A DNA stretch of 13,278 nucleotides from an uncultured Clostridia bacterium (GCA_934647305.1 CAKUFI010000068.1:1-13278); one strand, 5' to 3'. Counted from the stretch's first letter, positions 1-6,808 are shown. The notes: generated by a model not told the origin, from the sequence alone. Numbers and translations are program-made.

Positions 1-97
1 GAGCAAGGCCGTGTAATTCGCCGCTATTCTGCGACAGGGGCTTTTTTATTTGTCTGTTCGCGGGGGAACGGTCCAATGCTTCGGAGGGCGTTTGGGG
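1..97. other. Region downstream of the AraC-type regulator, no gene seen
   Basis: This short stretch lies after the stop codon of the minus-strand regulator. It contains a T-rich stretch on the plus strand (cttttttattt, about 44-54). A weak imperfect inverted repeat flanks it (GCGACAG near 32-38 and CTGTTCGC near 54-61). This could be the tail of a terminator for a plus-strand gene that ends before the window, but the structure is too weak to call. No convincing coding sequence is seen. Confidence 0.3.
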
Positions 98-2467
98 TTA
101 CTTGGGGGGATAAATCGGGATTCCCAGCACGTCGCTGAGCGTTTCCAGCTCTTCGTCGAGCGAGTCCATGCCGCCGGCCTGGCCGGGGGTTATGCCCTCG
201 ATGCGCAGGAACGCGCGGCGGAAGGTGCGCACGCTGGTGTAGCCCACGCGCTCGGCGGCCTCCTCGATGGTGGCCTTGCGGCTCTCGAGCAGCTCGCGGG
301 CGGCATGCACGCGCACGGTGTTGAGGTACTCGAGCAGCGAGCCGTCGGTCTCGGAGCGGTAGAGGCGGGAAAGGTATTTTGGGGTCAGGCCGAATACCTC
401 GCCCAGCTCGAACAGGCTGAGGTTGGGGTCGGTATAGTGCCGGTCGATGTAGTCCTGCAGGCGACGGGAGAGGCGGGAGCCGTCGTCCCTGGCGGGGGTC
501 TGGATTTCGCCGCACAGCACCCGGATAAGCGCCAGGAAGTGCTCGCCGGTTTCGTCCAGCGAGCCCGCGCGGCTGACGGCGAGCAGCAGCTTCTCGACGG
601 CGGCGTGGTCGGCGTGATCCATGATTTCCTCGGTGTCCAGCAGCAGGCAGATCCAGCCGCACACGCGCATGCGCTCCAGCCAGGCGCTGCCCTTGGCCTG
701 CGCCCGCAGCCGCTCCAGCATGCGGGAGACGACCGCGCAGGCGTCGCCCGGGCGCCGGGCGCAGATCGCGTCGCACAGCAGCTCGAGCTCCTCATCCTCG
801 CGGCGGCGCATGTCCTGACGCTCGACGCGGCGCTTGTAGGAGGATACGCGCACCACGCCCTGTCCGCCCACGGCGCACTGATACTTGCTGAAGTCCTCGA
901 TGTCCTGATAGGCGTTGGGCAGCGCGTCAAAGCTGGCGACCACCTCGCTGAGCAGCGCGGAAACCGGCACGCTGAGCGTATTCTTCAGGCGGTCGAGCAT
1001 GCCCTCCAGCTTTTCGGCGGCGATTTCGAGGAAGTCCTCCTCCTGGCCGGGGGAGAGCACCATCAGCCAGGTGTACAGCTGGTCGCAGGGGATGCGGTAG
1101 CCGACGTAGCGGTCGATGAACACCCGCGCGAACAGGCTGTCGATCAGGAAGGAGGCCGCGTCCTGGTCGCCCGCAGCCTCGGCCAGCCGGGGGTCGATCG
1201 AGGGCTGCTGTCCCTCGGCGAGCATGAAGCTGATGATGACGAAGGACTTGCCGGTCAGGTCGAGCTGCAGAAAGGACATGAAGTCCGCGCCGGTCAGCGT
1301 CTCGCGGGAGCCGTGCAGGTGCGAGAACAGGTAATTGCCCACCAGCGCCTCCTGCTGGATGGCCAGCTTGCGGCGGATGTCGGTGTGGCGGCTGAGCAGG
1401 TCGGTATAGGACTGCTGAATGACCTCGAACTCGTTCTTGCCGCTGGGCACGCCCTTGGGGGCCACGCTGTTGAGCGTTTCCCGCACCGGGCGGTAGTTCA
1501 TGCGCAGCAGGAAGAAGGTCAGCAGCAGGCCGGTCAGCAGCGCCGTGCCCAGCATGCTCAGGCAGATGGCGGCGATATAGCGGGCGCTCTTCCAGAAGCG
1601 GGCCTCCTGAGAGAGCAGCACGAACGTCCAGCCGCTGAGCGCGGAACGGGTGCGGTAGCCCAGGTAGAGCTGCTCGCCGGTCTGATAGCTGACCATGCCG
1701 TCCGAATCGCTCTCGTGCAGCGAGGAATCGAGCAGGCGGCCCGCGTCCTCGCCGGCGGAGAAGAGCAGCCTGTCGTCCGGGTCGAACACCAGCAGCACGC
1801 GCCCCTCCATCTCGCCGAACTGGCTCAGCAGGCGATCCGCGGCCAGGTTGACCACGACGGTGGCGTAGCGCGCGCCGGGCTGGCCGAAGCCGGTGCGGAT
1901 GGAGCGCAGGTAGACCACGTTCCCGCGGCCGTACATATTATAGGAATAGCAGCCGGAGTACAGGAAGGCTCCGCCGTAGTACGGCTCCTCGATGCCGGGG
2001 AAAAAGCCCTCCGACAGATCCTGTTTCCGCATGACGCGCACGGACTCGGCCAGCAGGGCGCGGGAGTTGGCGGTGCCCTTGGTGATCAGGTAGTCGGGCT
2101 GGGGCAGGTAGGCCAGGATTTCCGCGCCGTTGAGCGGGCGTTCATAGCTTGCGATCTGCCCGGTCAGCCTGCTCAGGGTGTCGGCGGCGATCAGCTTCTT
2201 CGTGTCGGCCTGCGCGTTCATGGCGTTTTTGAAATAGGTATTGGTGGCCAGGGACTCGGCGGTGTACACCATCTGCCGGAACGCGTCGTCCACGCCGGTC
2301 ATCACGCCGGAGAGCGTCTGCCGGTTGGCGGCGGCGACCTCGCGGGCGAGCGTCTGATGCGTATAGGTATAGGTCAGCACCGTGCCCACCAGCGGGGCCA
2401 GCAGCACGAGCAGATAGGAAAGCAGCCACTTGCGCAGCACGTTGCCGCGGATGTTCCACTTTTTCAT
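98..2467 (-). CDS. Membrane-anchored AraC-family transcriptional regulator with an extracellular sensor domain
   Basis: A 789-residue one-component regulator. A membrane helix lies near residues 12-34 (LLSYLLVLLAPLVGTVLTY) and a second near 293-320 (YIAAICLSMLGTALLTGLLL). Between them is an outward-facing region of about 260 residues, where related proteins usually carry a Cache-like sensor; I did not identify the fold from motifs. A long cytoplasmic linker follows, then an AraC-type double helix-turn-helix at about 668-765. Its features include LSLFELGEVFGLTPKYLSRL, then IEEAAERVGYTSVRTFRRAF, then the GITPGQ ending typical of the family. The start is set by AAGGAG at 2479-2484, 11 bases upstream. 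Proteins of this size and design (YesN/LplR-like) typically sit beside CUT1 sugar importers and activate them. It is divergent from such an importer here and shares with it a symmetric control region. The ligand is unknown, presumably a sugar or glycan breakdown product. Confidence 0.93.
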   Translation of the reverse strand: MKKWNIRGNVLRKWLLSYLLVLLAPLVGTVLTYTYTHQTLAREVAAANRQTLSGVMTGVDDAFRQMVYTAESLATNTYFKNAMNAQADTKKLIAADTLSRLTGQIASYERPLNGAEILAYLPQPDYLITKGTANSRALLAESVRVMRKQDLSEGFFPGIEEPYYGGAFLYSGCYSYNMYGRGNVVYLRSIRTGFGQPGARYATVVVNLAADRLLSQFGEMEGRVLLVFDPDDRLLFSAGEDAGRLLDSSLHESDSDGMVSYQTGEQLYLGYRTRSALSGWTFVLLSQEARFWKSARYIAAICLSMLGTALLTGLLLTFFLLRMNYRPVRETLNSVAPKGVPSGKNEFEVIQQSYTDLLSRHTDIRRKLAIQQEALVGNYLFSHLHGSRETLTGADFMSFLQLDLTGKSFVIISFMLAEGQQPSIDPRLAEAAGDQDAASFLIDSLFARVFIDRYVGYRIPCDQLYTWLMVLSPGQEEDFLEIAAEKLEGMLDRLKNTLSVPVSALLSEVVASFDALPNAYQDIEDFSKYQCAVGGQGVVRVSSYKRRVERQDMRRREDEELELLCDAICARRPGDACAVVSRMLERLRAQAKGSAWLERMRVCGWICLLLDTEEIMDHADHAAVEKLLLAVSRAGSLDETGEHFLALIRVLCGEIQTPARDDGSRLSRRLQDYIDRHYTDPNLSLFELGEVFGLTPKYLSRLYRSETDGSLLEYLNTVRVHAARELLESRKATIEEAAERVGYTSVRTFRRAFLRIEGITPGQAGGMDSLDEELETLSDVLGIPIYPPK

Positions 2468-2537
2468 CGCGATCGGGACTCCTTCAAAACGCCTTGCGGC
2501 GGGAAAAGTGCAGGGTAAAAAACGCCCTTATACCGTC

Positions 2538-2566
2538 ATTATACCGCGCGGGGAGGCGAAAGGGAA
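2538..2566 (-). promoter_or_regulatory. Candidate promoter of the AraC-type regulator gene
   Basis: Read on the minus strand, a perfect TATAAT -10 box lies at 2543-2538. Seventeen bases upstream, at 2566-2561, the -35 position reads TTCCCT, a poor match to TTGACA. A weak -35 with a strong -10 suits an activator-dependent promoter. The first regulator-type repeat (2567-2585) begins at the very next base. The transcript would start near 2531, leaving a leader of about 65 bases. Confidence 0.55.
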
Positions 2567-2661
2567 GGGACAAAAGGTCGAAAACGGGCGGACAAAAAGG
2601 TGAATTGGGCAGTTTTGCCGGTTTTCGACCATTTGTCACCCGCATTTCGACCGATTGTCCC
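2567..2661. promoter_or_regulatory. Symmetric operator region: four GACAA-NN-GGTCGAAA repeats, two per strand
   Basis: On the plus strand GGGACAAAAGGTCGAAAAC lies at 2567-2585, and a weaker copy (GACAA, AAA, GGTGAAT) starts at 2591. On the minus strand GACAAATGGTCGAAAAC reads from 2637 to 2621, and GGGACAATCGGTCGAAAT reads from 2661 to 2644. In both pairs the GACAA cores are exactly 22 bp apart, about two helical turns. The four cores mirror each other around a single centre near 2614 (2569 with 2659, 2591 with 2637). AraC-family proteins typically bind pairs of direct repeats next to a -35 box. Here the outer repeat of each pair abuts the -35 box of one divergent promoter. Binding by the neighbouring regulator is inferred from position and arrangement. 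Confidence 0.75.
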
Positions 2662-2690
2662 TTGATTTTCACGGGAATTTCAAGTATCCT
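2662..2690 (+). promoter_or_regulatory. Candidate promoter of the sugar importer operon
   Basis: TTGATT at 2662-2667 and TATCCT at 2685-2690 are separated by 17 bases, a standard sigma-A arrangement with 4 of 6 matches in each box. The -35 box starts directly after the last base of the minus-strand operator repeat ending at 2661, the usual place for an AraC-type activator touching RNA polymerase. The transcript would start near 2697, about 40 bases before the binding-protein start codon. Confidence 0.65.
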
Positions 2691-2736
2691 TGGCACAGTG
2701 ACGGCAGCAAGCCGCCGAATAAGAAGGAGGAAACCC

Positions 2737-4296
2737 ATGATGAAGAAAATGCTGTCCCTGTGTCTGGCCGTGTGCCTGCTGCTGGGCTGCGCGCTGAGCG
2801 CCGGCGCGGAGGGCGTGAGCTATCCGCTGGACGGCGGCAACGAGCCGCTGACCATCCTGATGGGCGTCGAAGGCAACGCGCCCAACGCGGGCTACGCCAA
2901 CTGGAACGAGACCGAGTTCGTCAAGACCTGGATTGAGAAGAGCGGCGTCAACTTCACGGTGAAGGAAGTGGCCGACAACGCCGCAATCGTGCTGAACCTG
3001 GCCTCCGGCGAGTACCCGGACATGGTCATGGCGTATGAGAATTATTACAACGACGGCCTGACCGCGATGATCAACGACGAGCTGGCCGTCAGCCTGACGC
3101 AGTACGCCGACTATATGCCCGACTATCTGGCCGCGTTGGATCTGGATCCCAGCTACCGCCCCTATGTCACCTACACCGACGGAAACATCTACTTCTTCGC
3201 CAACCTGATCGAGCCCGGCAACATCACGACGCACTGGCGCGGCATGGTGGTTCGTCAGGACTTCCTGGACAAGCTGAACATGAAAGCGCCCACCACCAAT
3301 CAGGAGTTCCACGACATGCTGGTCGCATTCAAGGAGCAGCTGGGCTGCGAAGCACCCCTGTGCGGCAACTGGTGGAAGAGCGTGCTGGTGACCGACGGCT
3401 TCTGCTCGACCGAGTACGGCCTGGTGAGCGGCGAACGCTATCAGGTGGACGGCAAGTATCACTACGGCGCGTATGAGGAGGGCTATCGCGGCCTGATGGG
3501 CTACCTCAACCAGCTCTATACCGAGGGCCTGTTCGACCCGAACTTCCAGACCACCGACGAGCCCACCTCTCAGGCCAGCCTGCTCTCCGGCCAGACCGGC
3601 GCGCATCCGACCTCCTGCGCCCGCATCAACACCATCTGGGCGCGCTCCGAGAACCCCGAATTCAAGCTGGCCGGCCTGGGCTCGCTGAACGGCTCCGACG
3701 GCACCACCGCCTACTTCACCCAGACCGACACCCTGACTCCCTCCCGCGCCAACGCCTATGTGACCGCCGACTGCAAGCAGCCCGAGTTGGCCGTGGCGCT
3801 GTTCAACTGGCTGTATACCGACGAGGGCAAGATCATCTCCAACTTCGGCCCCGAGGGTCTGTGCTGGACGCCCGACGAGAACGGCAATCCCGTCCTGACC
3901 GAGTACATGACCAAGAACGAAAACGGCCTGTCCCTCGACCAGATGCTTTACGTGCACACCATGGGTAACCGTCCGGAGCTGTCGCTGAGCGCCCTGAGCC
4001 TGCAGCGCTTCGCCATGCCCGAGCAGCTCGCGGCCATGCAGACCTGGGACAAGACTCAGTCCCGCACCTACCTGCTGCCCAGCTACTCCGTGCTGGACGC
4101 GGACGCGGCGACCGAGGCCGCTGCGCTGTGGACGGACATCAGCACCTACATCTCCGAGAGCACCGCGAAGTTCATCACCGGCGAGAAGAACCTCGAGGGC
4201 GACTTCGACGCGTACCTGGCGCAGCTCAAGAGCATGGGCATGGATCGCTACATCGAGATTCAGCAGAACGCGCTGGATGCGTACTACGGAAAGTAA
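2737..4296 (+). CDS. Carbohydrate ABC transporter substrate-binding protein (LplA-like, family 1)
   Basis: A 519-residue extracytoplasmic binding protein that would deliver a sugar or oligosaccharide to the two permeases downstream. The start at 2737 follows AAGGAGG (2724-2730) by 6 bases; a second in-frame ATG comes immediately after. The N-terminus is a signal peptide: KK at residues 3-4, a hydrophobic core to about 17, then LLGC at 15-18. LLGC could be a lipoprotein lipobox with Cys18 as anchor. SAGA ending at residue 24 could instead be a signal peptidase I site, so anchoring is likely but not certain. The mature part has the look of the large LplA/LipO type binding proteins: PLTILMGV at the start of the first lobe, LASGEYPDMVM, an acidic and aromatic-rich middle, and a C-terminal helix ending ALDAYYGK. 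The length (about 500) fits this subfamily. Expression is likely controlled by the divergent regulator. The substrate cannot be read from the sequence. Confidence 0.93.
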   Translation: MMKKMLSLCLAVCLLLGCALSAGAEGVSYPLDGGNEPLTILMGVEGNAPNAGYANWNETEFVKTWIEKSGVNFTVKEVADNAAIVLNLASGEYPDMVMAYENYYNDGLTAMINDELAVSLTQYADYMPDYLAALDLDPSYRPYVTYTDGNIYFFANLIEPGNITTHWRGMVVRQDFLDKLNMKAPTTNQEFHDMLVAFKEQLGCEAPLCGNWWKSVLVTDGFCSTEYGLVSGERYQVDGKYHYGAYEEGYRGLMGYLNQLYTEGLFDPNFQTTDEPTSQASLLSGQTGAHPTSCARINTIWARSENPEFKLAGLGSLNGSDGTTAYFTQTDTLTPSRANAYVTADCKQPELAVALFNWLYTDEGKIISNFGPEGLCWTPDENGNPVLTEYMTKNENGLSLDQMLYVHTMGNRPELSLSALSLQRFAMPEQLAAMQTWDKTQSRTYLLPSYSVLDADAATEAAALWTDISTYISESTAKFITGEKNLEGDFDAYLAQLKSMGMDRYIEIQQNALDAYYGK

Positions 4297-4304
4297 GACG
4301 TACT

Positions 4305-4332
4305 GCGGCGGGGAAGACATCTCCCCCGCCGC
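4305..4332 (+). terminator. GC-rich hairpin just after the binding-protein gene
   Basis: GCGGCGGGG at 4305-4313 pairs with CCCCGCCGC at 4324-4332, eight bases after the stop codon. No T-run follows, so it is more likely an mRNA 3'-end stabiliser or partial attenuator than a full terminator. That would fit the common pattern of more binding protein than permease. It overlaps the left end of the R2 repeat. Confidence 0.5.
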
Positions 4333-4379
4333 GGCCACCCTCTCCAGTCTCCGCTAAAAATCGAAGATTTTTCGGGCGC
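4309..4379 (+). repeat. Dispersed repeat module R2, copy 1
   Basis: A 71-base module matching 9569-9639 on the same strand without gaps, at about 64 of 71 positions by eye. It contains CTCCCCCGCC, then CCACCCTCTCCAGTCTCCGC. It ends with a small AT hairpin in which AAAAATC (4356-4362) pairs with GATTTTT (4366-4372), followed by CGGGCGC. It encodes nothing convincing. Confidence 0.8.
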
Positions 4380-4395
4380 GGAGCCTGCAGGGTAT

Positions 4396-4476
4396 CTGTT
4401 TTTCCTCTGGGGCTTCGGGCGTGTTTCTTCAACCGAAAGGCGGAGGAAGCGCCCCGAATCCCCGCCGGAAAAACAG
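4396..4476 (+). repeat. Long imperfect inverted repeat (stem-loop) between binding protein and permease
   Basis: CTGTTTTTCC at 4396-4405 pairs with GGAAAAACAG at 4467-4476. The stem continues inward after a 3x3 internal loop with GGGG against CCCC and TTCGGGCG against CGCCCCGAA. A further possible pairing of CTTC with GGAAG lies in the apical part. The fold spans about 81 bases. A second hairpin follows, CGTCCCCG (4479-4486) with CGGGGACG (4500-4507). Neither has a T-run, so roles in mRNA processing, stability or attenuation between the binding protein and the permeases are possible. Confidence 0.6.
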
Positions 4477-4516
4477 CCCGTCCCCGACGTACATGCCGCC
4501 GGGGACGATTGAAAGT

Positions 4517-4547
4517 TCGAAAGGGCTGCGGCCCTCTCGAGCTCTCC
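4517..4547 (+). repeat. Dispersed hairpin module R3, copy 1
   Basis: This 31-base segment is identical to 9724-9754. TCGAAAGGGC pairs with GCCCTCTCGA with one mismatch around a TGCG loop, and GCTCTCC follows. A related hairpin with the same base but a longer top lies at 6435-6478. The copy sits just upstream of the ribosome site of the first permease. Confidence 0.8.
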
Positions 4548-4570
4548 CATTTAATCCATTTTACAGCAAA

Positions 4571-4585
4571 GGAGAGATCCGCGTG
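4571..4585 (+). promoter_or_regulatory. Ribosome binding site fixing a GTG start for the first permease
   Basis: GGAGAG at 4571-4576 lies 6 to 8 bases before GTG at 4583. The open frame extends upstream to an ATG at 4421, but that stretch runs through the R3 repeat and long inverted repeat and has no permease-like sequence. The GTG start puts the usual basic N-terminus (RRLKRDFQKNW) right at the beginning. Confidence 0.75.
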
Positions 4586-5503
4586 CAGCGTTCCTTCGGC
4601 AGACGACTGAAGCGGGATTTTCAGAAGAACTGGTCGGCGTACCTGCTGGTGCTGCCCGTGCTGGTCTACTTTATCCTGTTTCACTACAAGCCCATGTACG
4701 GCGTGATCATCGCGTTCAAGAAATTCAGCATCCGCAAGGGCATACTGGGCAGCCCGTGGGTGGGACTGCAGTACTTCAGGGAGTTTCTGAGCTCCTACTA
4801 CTTCTGGCGGCTGATGAAGAACACGCTGAGCATCAGTCTGGCCAGCCTGGTGTTCGGCTTCCCGATTCCGATCCTGTTCGCGCTGCTGCTCAACGAGGTG
4901 CGCTCGAACCGGTATAAAAAGGTCATACAGACCGTTTCCTATATGCCGCACTTCATTTCGCTGGTGGTCATCTGCTCGCTGGTGCGCCTGTTCACCGCGC
5001 ATAACGGCCTGATCGCCGGCTTCTTCGGCCTCTTCGGCTACGATACCCGCTTCGACATGCTCAACTCGGGCCGGCTGTTCACGCCGATTTACGTCGGCTC
5101 CGGCATCTGGCAGAACACCGGCTGGGACTGCATTATCTACCTGTCCGCGCTTTCCGGCATCGACATGCAGCTCTACGAGGCCGCGCGCATCGACGGCGCG
5201 AACCGCTGGAAGCAGACCATACACGTCACCCTGCCCGGCATCATGGGCACGGTCATCCTGCTGCTCATCCTGCGCATCGGCTCGCTGATGAGCGTGGGCT
5301 ATGAAAAGATTATCCTGCTCTACAACGAGGGCATTTACGAATACGCGGACGTGATTTCGTCCTATGTCTACCGACGCGGCCTGGTGCAGAGCGACTACAG
5401 CTACGCCACCGCCATCGGCCTGTTCAACTCGCTGATCAACGTCATACTGGTCGTGACCGCGAACGCCGTCAGCAAGCGCGTGTCCGGCATGGGTCTGTTC
5501 TAA
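4583..5503 (+). CDS. Carbohydrate ABC transporter permease, LplB/UgpA type
   Basis: A 306-residue integral membrane subunit of a CUT1 sugar importer. It has a short basic N-terminus and a first membrane helix at about residues 18-36 (YLLVLPVLVYFILF). The HYKPMYGVIIAFKKF stretch is characteristic of the LplB group. Further helices follow, with an EAA loop at about 199-218 (EAARIDGANRW, ending in TLP) that docks on the ATPase. GMGLF at the C-terminus is also common in this group. The chosen GTG start gives the family's usual length of about 300. The gene is the second of a three-gene operon, 286 bases after the binding-protein gene and 14 bases before the partner permease. No ATPase is encoded here, so a shared MsmX-like ATPase from elsewhere in the genome is expected. 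Confidence 0.93.
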   Translation: MQRSFGRRLKRDFQKNWSAYLLVLPVLVYFILFHYKPMYGVIIAFKKFSIRKGILGSPWVGLQYFREFLSSYYFWRLMKNTLSISLASLVFGFPIPILFALLLNEVRSNRYKKVIQTVSYMPHFISLVVICSLVRLFTAHNGLIAGFFGLFGYDTRFDMLNSGRLFTPIYVGSGIWQNTGWDCIIYLSALSGIDMQLYEAARIDGANRWKQTIHVTLPGIMGTVILLLILRIGSLMSVGYEKIILLYNEGIYEYADVISSYVYRRGLVQSDYSYATAIGLFNSLINVILVVTANAVSKRVSGMGLF

Positions 5504-5517
5504 AGAGGAGGGCGCGT

Positions 5518-6414
5518 ATGACAAAGAAGAAAAACCTGTCCCAGGAGGGACGCGGCTACGAGGTCTTTCAGGCGTTCAACAACCTGTTTTTCCTGCTGGT
5601 GCTGTTCGTGACCGCGTACCCGATTTACTACGTGCTGATCGCGTCGTTCTCCAGTCCGTCCGGCCTGGCGGTCAATTACGGCGTGATCTGGCTGCCCATC
5701 AAGCCCTACACCGTCGAGGCCTACAGCCGCGTGCTGCATAACTCGCAGGTGCTCACCGGGTACAAAAACACGCTGCTCATCCTGGCGGGCGGACTGACCG
5801 TCAACCTGATCATGACCGCGCTGGGCGCGTACTTCCTGTCGCTCAAGGACGTGATGCTCAGCAAGCCCATCGGCATGCTGATCCTGTTCACCATGTATTT
5901 CAGCGGCGGCATGATCCCCGGCTACCTCAACATCCGCGAGCTGGGCATGCTGGACACGCTGTGGGCGCTGTTCATCCCCGGAGCGATCAGCACCTACAAC
6001 ATGCTCATCCTGCGCTCCGCCTTCGCCGCCGTGCCCGACAGCCTGGTCGAGGCCGCGCACCTGGACGGCGCGAGCCACTTCACCATCCTTCGGCAGGTCA
6101 TGCTGCCCCTCACCGGCGCGACCATGGCCGTGCTGGTGCTCTACTACGGCGTGGGGCACTGGAACGCCTGGTTCGGCGCGTCCATCTACCTCACCGACCC
6201 GGGCAAGTATCCGCTGGCGCTGGTGCTGCGAAACATCCTCATCCAGAACCAGAACAGCGACATGCTCGCGGGCGATACCGGCGGCGAACAGGGCTTCCGC
6301 GACCTGATCAAGTACGCCCTGATCGTCATCGCCACCGCGCCCATCCTGTGCCTGTATCCCTTCCTGCAGCGCTTCTTCGTCAAGGGCGTCATGGTCGGCG
6401 CGCTGAAGGGGTAG
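5518..6414 (+). CDS. Carbohydrate ABC transporter permease, LplC/YtcP type
   Basis: A 298-residue second permease of the importer, pairing with the LplB-type subunit. The ATG at 5518 is preceded by AGAGGAGGG (5504-5512) and lies 14 bases after the previous stop, so the two permeases are surely cotranscribed. The first membrane helix lies at about 22-41 (NLFFLLVLFVTAYPIYYVLI). The periplasm-side motif ending in YSRVL, and the YFSGGMIPGYL segment typical of YtcP/LplC proteins, follow. The EAA loop is at about 178-198 (EAAHLDGASHF, ending in MLPL). The C-terminus LQRFFVKGVMVGALKG is close to the family signature ending. Length is normal. It ends the operon and is followed by a strong hairpin. 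Confidence 0.95.
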   Translation: MTKKKNLSQEGRGYEVFQAFNNLFFLLVLFVTAYPIYYVLIASFSSPSGLAVNYGVIWLPIKPYTVEAYSRVLHNSQVLTGYKNTLLILAGGLTVNLIMTALGAYFLSLKDVMLSKPIGMLILFTMYFSGGMIPGYLNIRELGMLDTLWALFIPGAISTYNMLILRSAFAAVPDSLVEAAHLDGASHFTILRQVMLPLTGATMAVLVLYYGVGHWNAWFGASIYLTDPGKYPLALVLRNILIQNQNSDMLAGDTGGEQGFRDLIKYALIVIATAPILCLYPFLQRFFVKGVMVGALKG

Positions 6415-6424
6415 GGGAGACGAG

Positions 6425-6478
6425 GGGAGAACGTTCGAGAGGCGGCTTTTCTGAGAAAAGCCCCTCTCGAGCTCTCCC
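6425..6478 (+). terminator. Strong long hairpin at the end of the transporter operon (R3-related)
   Basis: GGGAGA (6425-6430) pairs with TCTCCC (6473-6478). TCGAGAGG (6435-6442) pairs with CCTCTCGA (6463-6470). After one bulged C, GGCTTTTC (6444-6451) pairs with GAAAAGCC (6455-6462) around a TGA loop. It lies 10 bases after the last permease gene. No T-run follows, so it could be a processed 3' end or protective structure rather than an intrinsic terminator. The lower stem and CTCTCC flank match the R3 module, but the top of the stem is different and longer. Confidence 0.6.
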
Positions 6479-6584
6479 GAAAAGCACTATGATCCGCATT
6501 TCAGGGCGGGGAAAGGTGTGTTGTACCCCGAATCTGGCGCGGGGCTGTTATCACGCAAAAGCAATACGGTCGCCCATGCGGCAA
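6479..6584. other. Intergenic stretch with no recognised content
   Basis: About 100 bases between the operon-end hairpin and the hairpin array. A loose GGGG and CCCC pairing near 6508-6532 is possible. No coding sequence with a credible ribosome site, and no recognisable RNA gene, is seen. Confidence 0.3.
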
Positions 6585-6716
6585 TAGGTGTCGGCAACGC
6601 CGACCTACAATCCGCGGGGAATCCTGCGGATTCGAAGACCTTGACCGCTTTAATCTATGGCGGTCAATGGTCGTCGATAGGATGCGCGGCAGCAAGTGGA
6701 ACCGGGCACTGCCCGG
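6585..6716 (+). repeat. Tandem array of four hairpins upstream of the oxidoreductase operon
   Basis: Four hairpins follow one another. First, TAGGTGTCGGC with GCCGACCTA (6585-6607, two-base bulge). Second, AATCCGC with GCGGATT (6609-6632). Third, GACCTTGACCGC with GCGGTCAA and GGTC (6637-6672, one bulged base). Fourth, CCGGGC with GCCCGG (6702-6716). The fourth hairpin and its left flank (6687-6716) form module R4, which recurs at 9694-9723 with two differences in 30 bases. The array is followed directly by the terminator-like hairpin at 6718-6746. Confidence 0.65.
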
Positions 6717-6717
6717 G

Positions 6718-6753
6718 AAGTCCCTGAGGAAAAGCCTCGGGGACTTTGCTTTT
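6718..6753 (+). terminator. Probable intrinsic terminator before the oxidoreductase operon
   Basis: AAGTCCCTGAGG (6718-6729) pairs with CCTCGGGGACTT (6735-6746), a 12-bp stem with one G-T pair around AAAAG, followed by TGCTTTT. It is placed to stop transcripts coming from the transporter side. Its T-rich tail also supplies the -35 box of the next promoter. Confidence 0.6.
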
Positions 6754-6774
6754 GGGGCGGAGGTATGGTAGAAT
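6746..6774 (+). promoter_or_regulatory. Candidate sigma-A promoter of the oxidoreductase operon
   Basis: TTGCTT at 6746-6751 and TAGAAT at 6769-6774 are separated by 17 bases, and TGG just before the -10 box makes it an extended -10. Transcription would begin near 6781, about 28 bases before the ATG at 6809. This rules out the longer upstream start at 6746. Confidence 0.65.
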
Positions 6775-6808
6775 ACTGGAAGACGAAGAGACGAAAGGGG
6801 ACGGAAGG

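Noticed and set aside
50..2518. Very long open frame on the plus strand opposite the AraC-type regulator
   Set aside because: It is the antisense of a clear AraC-type gene; its translation is rich in A, G, H, Q and V with no family features, as expected of a shadow frame in high-GC DNA.
4421..4582. Longer N-terminus of the first permease starting at 4421
   Set aside because: The 54 extra residues come from repeat and hairpin DNA, are proline- and serine-rich, and precede a good ribosome site and a GTG start that gives the normal family length.
6518..6727. Possible 69-residue protein in the gap after the transporter operon
   Set aside because: No ribosome site, and the frame runs through four hairpins and module R4, so the reading frame is incidental to the repeats.
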